A stretch of 42,861 nucleotides of DNA from Marivirga sp. ANT-B6 (lineage in GTDB: Bacteria; Bacteroidota; Bacteroidia; Cytophagales; Cyclobacteriaceae), in assembly GCA_001683905.1 (NCBI GenBank), contig LXQK01000054.1, positions 1-42,861 of the forward strand, read 5' to 3'. Every line of letters starts with the position of its first letter. The first letter of the stretch is position 1. Made by a program: the position numbers and the translations under genes. The notes under the pieces were generated by a model. It was not told the DNA's origin and ran no database searches. It saw nothing but the letters and a program-made list of their open reading frames with translations. Shown piece after piece: positions 1 to 7,616 of the stretch.

Positions 1-1
1 A

Positions 2-82
2 GATGCTGTTCACGGTTCTGATTCTGATGAAAATGCTGCACAGGAAGGCAGTTTCTTTTTCTCAGCATTTGAAAGAGTTTAA
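2..82 (+). CDS. ndk: Nucleoside diphosphate kinase, C-terminal end (partial)
   Basis: The first 26 codons of the window form an open frame that ends at TAA 80-82 and reads DAVHGSDSDENAAQEGSFFF and then SAFERV. The HGSD motif is the signature around the catalytic phospho-histidine of nucleoside diphosphate kinase, which moves the gamma phosphate between NTPs and NDPs in the cytoplasm. The spacing from the active-site His to the stop fits the end of this family of about 140 residues. The rest of the gene lies before the window. A terminator follows directly. The family call is firm despite the short fragment. Confidence 0.85.
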   Translation, partial: DAVHGSDSDENAAQEGSFFFSAFERV

Positions 83-113
83 GTAGCTACTATTAGGTTT
101 ACCCTGACAGATG

Positions 114-158
114 AACCCGGTATGTCTAACGCTAAGTTGGCTGTACCGGGTTTTTTTT
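114..158 (+). terminator. Rho-independent terminator of ndk
   Basis: A 9-bp perfect inverted repeat, AACCCGGTA (114-122) and TACCGGGTT (144-152), is followed by a run of T. It begins about 30 bases after the ndk stop codon. The T run lies only on the plus-strand side, so it serves ndk. Confidence 0.85.
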
Positions 159-160
159 AC

Positions 161-250
161 GTGAGGGATTGTAGTGGAAAGCCCGCAGCGGGGAGGGTGT
201 GCAGCTGCCGGACTTGGAATGTAAAGCCCGACCCGCAGGGGCACGCCCAG
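161..250. repeat. GC-rich structured intergenic element with two AAAGCCCG copies
   Basis: After the AT-rich ndk terminator the composition turns sharply GC-rich. The stretch holds two AAAGCCCG copies (about 178-185 and 221-228), a small CCCGC/GCGGG hairpin and a final GGGGCACGCCC. From memory, similar blocks starting GTGAGGGATTG and carrying paired AAAGCCCG motifs occur between genes in many Bacteroidetes genomes. I could not confirm this here. It ends just before the stop codon of the minus-strand flippase-like gene, so it could form the 3' end of that transcript. Function unknown. Confidence 0.5.
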
Positions 251-251
251 A

Positions 252-1328
252 TTAAGCCTGTGAGATATCGGACGCTTTTGGTTTTTTCTTGAAAAATACT
301 CGCTTAATCCATCTGGGAAGGAATATCGCTCCTAATATCAGGTACGGGTAATAGGACATCATGCGCCAGAAAATGTTGGTAACGAAGGTGTAGTCGCCTA
401 GAAAACTATTGAAAAATTGGGTAAAGAAGAACTCGGCGGTACCACTGCTGCCGGGCGTAGGTGAGGCGAGCATCAATATCCACATCACGATTTGGCGGGA
501 AAATATGAGCATATGTTCGCCCAGGTTGACATCGGTAAAGGCAGAAATCAGGCAGTTGAGCATGATATAACGCGCCGACCATATAAAGATGGTTGATGCA
601 ATAATTTTGGTCCAGTACGTTTTGCCCTTGCCTTTCAATTGGGAAGAAGCCCATATTACTTCGTTGCCATGCTCATACGCAGCATATCGCCACCGCCTCA
701 GGAACTTGATAGAGGTGAGGCGGATTAAAATCCATTTAAAAGCGCGCGGCCTGAAAAAGAGGGCAAATGCCATGATGAAAGTGTAAATGCCTATAAGTGT
801 ATAGCTGAAAATAAAGATATACTGGAGGCTGTTGCCCAGGCGTGACTCGATGCCTATAATGTTAGGGAAGATATCGCCCTGGGTAAAAAGGATCACCAAC
901 GGGGCGGCGATTACAAAAAACATATTGTCTAAAATCGCAGTGAGCATTACATAGGCAAGTGATTTGCCTAAGTTGATACCTTCTTTGAGCAAGATAAAAG
1001 CAGCTACCGCGGTACCGCCAACTACGGATGGGGTGACGGCGGAGGCAAATTCCCATAAGATGATGACGTAAATACTGCTGCCCCACGAGAGGCTTTTGTC
1101 GGTAAGGGTGCGTATTCTATAGATGTAGCCGATATCGCGGGCCAGTAAGACGGCAAAGGCGAGGATGACGGAGGTGGTACGGGCATCAAATATCAATCGG
1201 AGCTTGTCGACGGTTAGGTCGGGGTCGCTGTAGAAGAGGTAGAAAACAATACCTAGCCCAAAAAGCACAGGAATCCATACTTTGTTGGGGTTCAACGTCT
1301 TAAATATTTTCTTTGAATCCAGATCCAT
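252..1328 (-). CDS. Flippase-like membrane protein (lysylphosphatidylglycerol synthase TM family)
   Basis: This is a multi-pass inner-membrane protein of about 358 residues with roughly eight hydrophobic segments. The conserved core SAVTPSVVGGTAVAAFILLK and a later SPTPGSSGTAEFFF match the UPF0104 / lysylphosphatidylglycerol-synthase transmembrane family (PF03706). Members without the soluble synthetase domain, as here, are annotated as flippase-like, and their substrates are mostly unknown. I chose the ATG at 1328 because it overlaps the scpA stop codon as TAATG, a classic coupling arrangement. A longer in-frame start at 1364 would overlap scpA by 37 bases. The tail is lysine-rich and cytoplasmic-looking. 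Confidence 0.8.
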   Translation of the reverse strand: MDLDSKKIFKTLNPNKVWIPVLFGLGIVFYLFYSDPDLTVDKLRLIFDARTTSVILAFAVLLARDIGYIYRIRTLTDKSLSWGSSIYVIILWEFASAVTPSVVGGTAVAAFILLKEGINLGKSLAYVMLTAILDNMFFVIAAPLVILFTQGDIFPNIIGIESRLGNSLQYIFIFSYTLIGIYTFIMAFALFFRPRAFKWILIRLTSIKFLRRWRYAAYEHGNEVIWASSQLKGKGKTYWTKIIASTIFIWSARYIMLNCLISAFTDVNLGEHMLIFSRQIVMWILMLASPTPGSSGTAEFFFTQFFNSFLGDYTFVTNIFWRMMSYYPYLILGAIFLPRWIKRVFFKKKPKASDISQA

Positions 1329-2077
1329 TAACTTACCAAGGCGCCCTCTTTTCTCACTATCCAAAAATTATTAAATCCCAATCCTATTTTTAATGTAATG
1401 AGCTGGAGCTGGAGTAGTTCGAGTATGGCAAGGAAATTATAGATCACCGCCATTCTGACCGGGTCCATGGCGATAACATTTTCGAAAGAGACAGGCTTAT
1501 TATTTTCCATGAGCTGAAGAATAAATTCTTTCTGCCCGGCGATGGTATAGGGGTATTGAATAACGGTATGCACGGGCCTGTTTTGCTCAAGTTCATATCT
1601 TTTGATGACCCGCTGATATACCCGCAGGAGCTTATAAAGATCCATATCTTGAAGTTCTGACTCTATATCGGTCACTTGGGCCAATGCTATAATTTCCTGT
1701 GCTACGTTGCCGCGCATTTCTTTTTGCATCCTTGCCTCCTCCAGGTTTGCGAGGTCCTGTACCACGGCTTTGTACTTTTTATACTCCAGCAGGTGCATTA
1801 CCAGTTCTTCGCGCGGATCAATTTCGTTGCCCAGGTCGTCCAGTACCGGACGCGGCAAAAGCATTTTAGCCTTGATGCGCATCAGGGTAGCAGCTACTAA
1901 AATAAATTCGCTTGCCACCTCGATATTGAGTTGCTCCAAATGGCGCAAGTAGTCAAAAAATTCCCTGTTGATCTTAGCAATGGGAATATCGTAAATATCC
2001 AGCTCGTCTCGCTCGATAAAAAAGAGCAGTAGGTCGAAAGGTCCTTCAAAAAGAGGTAATTTTATTTCGAAACTCAA
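1328..2077 (-). CDS. scpA: Segregation and condensation protein A
   Basis: This 249-residue protein is the kleisin subunit of the bacterial condensin complex. It bridges SMC heads with ScpB and helps compact and segregate the chromosome. The N-terminal signature LPLFEGPFDLLLFFIERDEL and the following DIYDIPIAKI are diagnostic of ScpA, as is the ASEFILVAATLMRIKAKMLL helix. The C-terminal winged-helix part is present, and the length is normal for the family. No scpB lies next to it in the window. The gene is divergent from dxs across a 176-bp AT-rich gap and is coupled to the downstream membrane protein by TAATG. Confidence 0.93.
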   Translation of the reverse strand: MSFEIKLPLFEGPFDLLLFFIERDELDIYDIPIAKINREFFDYLRHLEQLNIEVASEFILVAATLMRIKAKMLLPRPVLDDLGNEIDPREELVMHLLEYKKYKAVVQDLANLEEARMQKEMRGNVAQEIIALAQVTDIESELQDMDLYKLLRVYQRVIKRYELEQNRPVHTVIQYPYTIAGQKEFILQLMENNKPVSFENVIAMDPVRMAVIYNFLAILELLQLQLITLKIGLGFNNFWIVRKEGALVS

Positions 2078-2277
2078 AGAAAATGCCTATAATGTAAAAG
2101 AATTAATCCAGACTACGCTTTGCATCCTGCCAAATATATTACTTAATAAACTAATTAAATAAAGTGTTATTGAAAAATAATGTAATTTTACGAAATGTTA
2201 AGATGTGAATATTCAAATGTACTGGGTGAACATTTGAGATTTTATTTTGTTATGTGCGTATTAAAAAAACTCCTACC

Positions 2278-4194
2278 ATGTTAATAAAGCCCGGCGAATT
2301 ATTAGCCAAGATTAACGCTCCTGAAGACTTACGAAAATTAGACCAAACCCAGTTGGTGGCCCTTTCCGGAGAGCTGCGGCAGTTTATCATTGACAATGTT
2401 TCTATCTATGGCGGTCACTTTGGTGCCAGCCTGGGTGTAGTTGAGTTGACGGTGGCTTTGCATTATGTTTTTAATACGCCTGAAGATCAGTTGGTGTGGG
2501 ATGTAGGCCACCAGGCGTATGGGCACAAAATTCTTACCGGCCGACGGGACACCTTTCATACAAACAGAATGTATAAGGGGCTGTCGGGTTTTCCAAAACG
2601 AAGTGAAAGTGACTATGATACTTTTGGTGTCGGCCATTCTTCCACGTCGATATCGGCGGCCCTGGGCATGGCTGTAGCCTCTCACTTAAAAAATAATAAA
2701 ACCAAACAACATATCGCGATCATTGGTGATGGGGCCCTTACCGGAGGGATGGCTTTTGAGGCTATGAACCATGCCGGCGTATCCAATTCCAATGTGCTGA
2801 TTATATTGAATGACAACTGCATGTCGATAGATCCAAATGTAGGCGCACTGAAAGATTACCTTACCGATATCACCACCTCACAGACTTACAATAAATTTAA
2901 GGATGAAGTTTGGCATGTATTGGGTAAGATCAGCAAGTTTGGCGTCAGTGCGCAAGATATTGTCTCGAAGATGGAGGCAAGTATCAAGACTTTCCTATTA
3001 AAACAAAGCAACCTTTTTGAATCGTTGAACCTGCGGTATTTTGGCCCTATCGATGGCCATGATGTCAATCATTTGGTGAGCGTGCTGAATGACCTCAAAC
3101 ATATACCAGGCCCAAAAATACTGCATTGTATCACTAAAAAAGGCAAAGGATATGCGCTGGCAGAAAAAGACCAGACCAAATGGCACGCGCCGGGTAAATT
3201 TGATAAACTGACCGGCGAGATCCGAAAGAAGATATATGATATGCCGCAGCCACCCAAATACCAGGATGTATTTGGCCACACCATTGTGGAGCTGGCGAAA
3301 GCCAATGACAAAATCGTGGGTATCACGCCTGCCATGCCTTCTGGCTCCTCTCTGAATATTATGATGAAGGAAATGCCCGACCGCGCCTTTGATGTGGGCA
3401 TTGCCGAACAGCATGCGGTAACGTTTTCGGCTGGTATGGCAACTCAGGGCTTGATCCCTTTTTGCAATATTTACAGTACCTTCATGCAGCGGGGTTACGA
3501 TCAGGTGATTCATGACGTATGTATGCAGCGCTTGCCTGTTATCTTTTGCCTCGACAGGGCAGGATTTGCCGGGGCCGATGGCCCTACGCACCATGGAGCA
3601 TATGATATCGCCTTCATGCGCTGTATACCGCATATCGTAGTTTCTTCACCGATGAACGAATCGGAGCTCCGTAACCTGATGTATACCGCACAACTGCAGA
3701 AAAAAGATGCGTTTTGCATCCGGTATCCACGGGGTGAAGGTGTGATGCCGGTTTGGAAGACACCAATGGAAGAAATAGAAGTGGGTACAGGAAGAAAAAT
3801 CTGTGATGGGGAGGAAGTAGCTATTTTGACGATAGGACATATCGGAAATTATGCTGTTGAGGCTTGCAATATGCTGGCTAACGAGGATTTCTATCCTGCA
3901 CATTATGATATGCGATTTGTAAAGCCGTTGGATACAGCTTTGCTCCATGAAGTCTTTAGCAAATATACCAAAGTCATCACGGTAGAGGATGGGTGCCTCA
4001 TGGGCGGTATGGGAAGTGCTATTCTGGAGTTTATGGCCGACCATCAATATTCGGCTACTGTAAAAAGGCTGGGTATACCCGATAAAATTGTTGAGCATGG
4101 CGAGCAGCTGGAACTACATAAGGAATGTGGGTTCGATCCTGCAGGCATAGCCAGTGCAGTCCGCCAATTATTAGGTGACCAAGTTTTAAAATAA
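2278..4194 (+). CDS. dxs: 1-deoxy-D-xylulose-5-phosphate synthase
   Basis: This thiamine-diphosphate enzyme joins pyruvate and glyceraldehyde 3-phosphate to form DXP, the first step of the MEP isoprenoid pathway. Visible motifs include GGHFGASLGVVELTVALH, DVGHQAYGHKILTGR and the ThDP/metal motif GDGALTGG with a later NDN. FDVGIAEQHAVTFSAG carries the activating Glu. From the ATG at 2278 the protein is 638 residues, the normal size. A GTG at 2254 would add eight residues (MRIKKTPT) that are not typical of the family, so I prefer 2278. The gene is monocistronic, with a hairpin terminator after it. Confidence 0.95.
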   Translation: MLIKPGELLAKINAPEDLRKLDQTQLVALSGELRQFIIDNVSIYGGHFGASLGVVELTVALHYVFNTPEDQLVWDVGHQAYGHKILTGRRDTFHTNRMYKGLSGFPKRSESDYDTFGVGHSSTSISAALGMAVASHLKNNKTKQHIAIIGDGALTGGMAFEAMNHAGVSNSNVLIILNDNCMSIDPNVGALKDYLTDITTSQTYNKFKDEVWHVLGKISKFGVSAQDIVSKMEASIKTFLLKQSNLFESLNLRYFGPIDGHDVNHLVSVLNDLKHIPGPKILHCITKKGKGYALAEKDQTKWHAPGKFDKLTGEIRKKIYDMPQPPKYQDVFGHTIVELAKANDKIVGITPAMPSGSSLNIMMKEMPDRAFDVGIAEQHAVTFSAGMATQGLIPFCNIYSTFMQRGYDQVIHDVCMQRLPVIFCLDRAGFAGADGPTHHGAYDIAFMRCIPHIVVSSPMNESELRNLMYTAQLQKKDAFCIRYPRGEGVMPVWKTPMEEIEVGTGRKICDGEEVAILTIGHIGNYAVEACNMLANEDFYPAHYDMRFVKPLDTALLHEVFSKYTKVITVEDGCLMGGMGSAILEFMADHQYSATVKRLGIPDKIVEHGEQLELHKECGFDPAGIASAVRQLLGDQVLK

Positions 4195-4234
4195 CCTGGA
4201 TCACCTCTTCGCCATCCTGTTACTTCATGTTAAG

Positions 4235-4268
4235 TCAATCCTTTTTTTTGAGGGTTGATTTTTTGTTT
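4235..4268 (+). terminator. Probable terminator after dxs
   Basis: The arms TCAATCC (4235-4241) and GGGTTGA (4252-4258) can pair, with one G-T pair. They are followed by TTTTTTGTTTT and lie 40 bases after the dxs stop codon. Confidence 0.6.
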
Positions 4269-4315
4269 TCAATAAAACTAATTCCTACACGTTTACATTT
4301 ACTACTCTTTATTAT

Positions 4316-6499
4316 ATGAAGCTTATTAATATATTAATTTTAGTGGGTACATTATCCTTTACCCATTTGTCTGCGCAGCAGCAACCTATCGAGCTGGAGA
4401 CGATTTATGCCGACGACGCCTTTTCTGAGAAATCTGTATATGGCGTCAACTGGATGAAAGATGGCAGGTACTACACGGCGTTGAAAAACGGTGAAATTAT
4501 AAAATACGCCATTACTACCGGAGAAACTGTAGAGACGATCGTTTCGGGTACTGCGTTGGTACCACAGGGCTCCCAAACACCCATAAAGATCAGTGGTTAT
4601 TCCTTTAGTCCATCCGAGAACCAGCTTCTGATCAGCGCAGAGAAAGAAAGCATTTACCGACGATCATCGAAAGCATACTTTTATGTATATGACATGCAGA
4701 AAAAGCGCCTCGTCAAGCTTGCTGAAGGCGGTAAGCAGTCGTATGCCACATTTTCTCCAGACGGGACCAAAGTTGCTTTTGTCAGGGATAATAACTTGTA
4801 CTATGTAAGTCTTGCCGATATGCAACTACACCAGGTGACCACCAGTGGCAAGGTAAACGAAATTATCAATGGTAGTGCGGATTGGGTATACGAGGAAGAA
4901 TTTTCTATGGCACAGGCCTTCGAGTGGTCACCCGATGGAAAGAACCTCGCCTATTTCACTTTTGATGAGACCAATGTGCCGGAATACAATATGCAATTGT
5001 GGGGTGAGCTATATCCAAGAGACTACGTCTACAAATATCCTAAAGCTGGGGAGAAAAACGCTACGGTCAGCATTACTGTATTCCATTTAGATGAGAAAAA
5101 AAGTGTCCCCATTGATCTGGGAGACGAATCTGACGTTTATATTCCCCGCATATACTGGACAACCGTTCGAGGCCTTTTATCGATCATCAAGATCAACCGG
5201 CTACAGAATAAGCTGGAGATATACCACGCGGATGTCAACAATGGCAAAGCCAAAAGAATCTTGTTGGAAGAAAGCGAAACATATGTAGACCTGGATTATA
5301 ATGATAATCTTCAGTATCTAAAAGACGGTAAATCCTTTATTAGAACCAGTGAGAAAGATGGCTATAAGCATATCTATCATCACAGGATGGACGGTACGCT
5401 GCTGAAGCAGGTAACAAAGGGAAAGTATGAAGTAACCAGCTTGGTGGGGATCGATGAGCAAAGAAATTTGATTTACTATGTATCCACCGAGGACGCTCCG
5501 ATTCAGCGCCAGCTTTTTTCCATCAAATTGAGCGGAAAGGGCAAGCAGAAGCTAACGCTTCAGGAAGGCGTTCATAATATTAATATGAATCCGGACTTTA
5601 CGTATTTTATCGATTCCCATTCTTCTTCCGAGCATCCGCTGCAGGTAACGTTACACCGGGCCCCTACCGGCGAAATGATTAAAGTGTTGGAAGATAACCA
5701 GGCCTTGAAAACCAGGTTAGATCAATATAATTATCAAACGAAAGAATTTTTCGACTTTGAAATTGGCGATGGCACCCTATTGCATGGCTATATGATTAAG
5801 CCGCCGACCATGGATGCGTCTAAGAAATATCCTGTGCTAATGTATGTATATGGGGGGCCTGGGTCTCAGCAGGTAATGGACCAATGGGGAGGCACCAGGG
5901 AGGCCTGGTTTAACCACCTGGCACAGCAAGGGTATATCGTTGCGTGTATCGATAACCGTGGTACAGGAGGAAGGGGCAAAGCGTTTAAACATATCACATA
6001 TGCTCAGCTCGGAAAATATGAAGTGGAAGACCAAATAGCCGGAGCAAAATATCTGGGTTCGCTTCCTTATATTGATGCAGACAGGATAGGGATTTGGGGC
6101 TGGAGCTATGGCGGATACATGTCTTCGCTGGCATTAATGAAGGGTGCCGATGTATTTAAAGCAGCAATAGCAGTCGCGCCTGTAACAAATTGGAGGTTTT
6201 ATGACACAATATATACAGAAAGATATTTAAAAACCCCACAGGAAAACCCCGGTGGATATGATGATAATTCGCCTGTCACACATGTCGATAAGTTGAAAGG
6301 AAGCCTATTACTTGTCCACGGTACAGGTGACGACAATGTACATTTTCAAAATGCTGTAGCACTGGAAGATGCTCTCATTGCAGCGGGCAAACAGTTTCAA
6401 ACCTTCTATTATCCCAACAGAAGCCATGGAATCTCCGGTGGCAACACTTCCCTGCACCTTCACCAAATGATGACCAGGTTCATTCTAAATAACTTATAG
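4316..6499 (+). CDS. Dipeptidyl peptidase IV family serine peptidase (S9B)
   Basis: This secreted prolyl dipeptidase of 727 residues removes Xaa-Pro dipeptides from peptide N termini. A signal peptide (about residues 1-20, ending LSAQQ) points to the periplasm. Residues about 40-480 form the beta-propeller, including DWVYEEEFS, the double-Glu motif that binds the substrate amino terminus. The C-terminal alpha/beta hydrolase domain has the nucleophile Ser597 in GWSYGGY, Asp672 in HGTGDDNVHF and His704 in NRSHGIS, so the triad is complete. It stands alone, with a strong terminator behind it. It probably serves peptide nutrition, as in Porphyromonas and other Bacteroidetes. Confidence 0.93.
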   Translation: MKLINILILVGTLSFTHLSAQQQPIELETIYADDAFSEKSVYGVNWMKDGRYYTALKNGEIIKYAITTGETVETIVSGTALVPQGSQTPIKISGYSFSPSENQLLISAEKESIYRRSSKAYFYVYDMQKKRLVKLAEGGKQSYATFSPDGTKVAFVRDNNLYYVSLADMQLHQVTTSGKVNEIINGSADWVYEEEFSMAQAFEWSPDGKNLAYFTFDETNVPEYNMQLWGELYPRDYVYKYPKAGEKNATVSITVFHLDEKKSVPIDLGDESDVYIPRIYWTTVRGLLSIIKINRLQNKLEIYHADVNNGKAKRILLEESETYVDLDYNDNLQYLKDGKSFIRTSEKDGYKHIYHHRMDGTLLKQVTKGKYEVTSLVGIDEQRNLIYYVSTEDAPIQRQLFSIKLSGKGKQKLTLQEGVHNINMNPDFTYFIDSHSSSEHPLQVTLHRAPTGEMIKVLEDNQALKTRLDQYNYQTKEFFDFEIGDGTLLHGYMIKPPTMDASKKYPVLMYVYGGPGSQQVMDQWGGTREAWFNHLAQQGYIVACIDNRGTGGRGKAFKHITYAQLGKYEVEDQIAGAKYLGSLPYIDADRIGIWGWSYGGYMSSLALMKGADVFKAAIAVAPVTNWRFYDTIYTERYLKTPQENPGGYDDNSPVTHVDKLKGSLLLVHGTGDDNVHFQNAVALEDALIAAGKQFQTFYYPNRSHGISGGNTSLHLHQMMTRFILNNL

Positions 6500-6537
6500 T
6501 ATTACTTTTATGTGTTAAAATGTATCTATACCAGATC

Positions 6538-6572
6538 AAGAGCGCTTCGAATCAAAAAGCGCTCTTTTTTTT
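6538..6572 (+). terminator. Rho-independent terminator after the DPP IV gene
   Basis: The arms AAGAGCGCTT (6538-6547) and AAGCGCTCTT (6557-6566) pair perfectly and lead into a T run. This is a canonical terminator 39 bases past the stop. The rest of the 287-bp gap up to 6786 is AT-rich and shows a GTTAACC/GGTTTGTTAACC near-repeat around 6691-6720 but no gene. Confidence 0.88.
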
Positions 6573-6786
6573 AAAGTTTTTTACTAAAAATATAATAGAT
6601 GTAATAAATTTCTTTATATCGTCATATTTTAACTACAATGATTCCAGAAAAATTGTAGAATTTAGTGGTTACTTTATTAGAGTATAAAGTATTAACCTAT
6701 AAGTAATGGTTTGTTAACCAGTGAAACGGCCGAAACAACCCCTTGCGAATAGAGAAAACATTTTTAGACACAATTAATATTTAATC

Positions 6787-7548
6787 ATGATTCAGGATTT
6801 ACCAACCACATTTATTGAAAAGATTAACTTCTGGGGTATGAGAGGTTTTTATGTATTCCTCACTTTGGGCGTTATCATCTTGTTGTACCATTTGGCTAAG
6901 CTGGTATTTACCGGTGATAAAAAGGCCAGATACGATTTTATCAACTTAAACGAGATAAAATTTTTATGGTTAGCCAGCCTTTCTTTTATCGTAGCTGCAG
7001 GATTATACTATAATTTTCAAGCTGTAGAGAAAGAATTTTTCAGTTTCGTTATCAAAATTTTAGTTACGTCAATGGTGGGTACATTGATAGGGGTTGTGAT
7101 TAATAACCTCTTGAAATTCTACTATCCCTTCTTCATTGAGAAACGGCTGAAAAAGCTACGATATTCTCCAAGAATATCCCCTAAAACTGGTAAGCCTATG
7201 AAGCTTTTGAGTGAGCAGGATGAAGACGTTTATCTTGATGAAGGTATGCAGGCTGAGGAAAATTTATTTTCTGTAGATTATGATGTTTGGATCGATGAGG
7301 AAACCATGTTTACCAGAATTGAAAAATACATCGGCCATTTGCATGCTAATAAGTGTGGTGAGTGTAATTACCAGACTTTGATGGTGACCAAGGAAGAAAT
7401 CATAAAATCACCTTCTACTGTAGAAGGCGGAGAGTTACTTAAATTCTATAAGTGCTCGTTCTGTAACCATAAGCAAAAGAAAGCTTTCAAAATTGCAAAA
7501 TTAAGGGAGAAGCCTGAGCTGGTAAGACATCCTTTAGCTACGTCGTAA
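6787..7548 (+). CDS. Unknown membrane protein with C-terminal zinc-ribbon-like domain
   Basis: This 253-residue protein is not one I can assign to a named family. Three hydrophobic segments lie at about residues 20-41, 58-76 and 88-110. After an acidic linker, a soluble tail carries two CxxC pairs (Cys190/Cys193 and Cys223/Cys226) spaced about 30 residues apart, as in a zinc ribbon. The topology would anchor a small metal-binding domain to the inner membrane. It has its own upstream AT-rich region and converges on the aldehyde dehydrogenase gene. Codon use resembles the neighbours. The function is unknown. A regulatory or assembly role is possible but is only inference. Confidence 0.75.
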   Translation: MIQDLPTTFIEKINFWGMRGFYVFLTLGVIILLYHLAKLVFTGDKKARYDFINLNEIKFLWLASLSFIVAAGLYYNFQAVEKEFFSFVIKILVTSMVGTLIGVVINNLLKFYYPFFIEKRLKKLRYSPRISPKTGKPMKLLSEQDEDVYLDEGMQAEENLFSVDYDVWIDEETMFTRIEKYIGHLHANKCGECNYQTLMVTKEEIIKSPSTVEGGELLKFYKCSFCNHKQKKAFKIAKLREKPELVRHPLATS

Positions 7549-7564
7549 TTTTAGCATTTAAACC

Positions 7565-7616
7565 GCATAAAGCACTAAGACCAACTTGAGATCAAGTTGG
7601 TCTTAGTGCTTTATGC
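7565..7616. terminator. 25-bp perfect hairpin between convergent genes
   Basis: Arms 7565-7589 and 7592-7616 are perfectly complementary over 25 bp with a 2-base centre. The hairpin sits between the unknown membrane gene (+) and the aldehyde dehydrogenase gene (-). Its right arm contains the last codons and the stop of the dehydrogenase. There is no clear T run on either side, so termination in both directions is inferred from the position and the very stable stem. Confidence 0.6.

Noticed and set aside
62-244. Minus-strand frame of 60 codons over the ndk terminator and GC-rich element
   Set aside because: It spans a terminator and a structured element and has no family resemblance.
2254-2277. 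GTG start giving Dxs eight extra residues
   Set aside because: The added MRIKKTPT is not seen in the family as I know it, and the ATG at 2278 gives the typical MLIKPGELLAKI beginning.
2998-3633. Open frame of 211 codons on the minus strand inside dxs
   Set aside because: It lies wholly within dxs, which has complete ThDP motifs. The antisense product matches no family.
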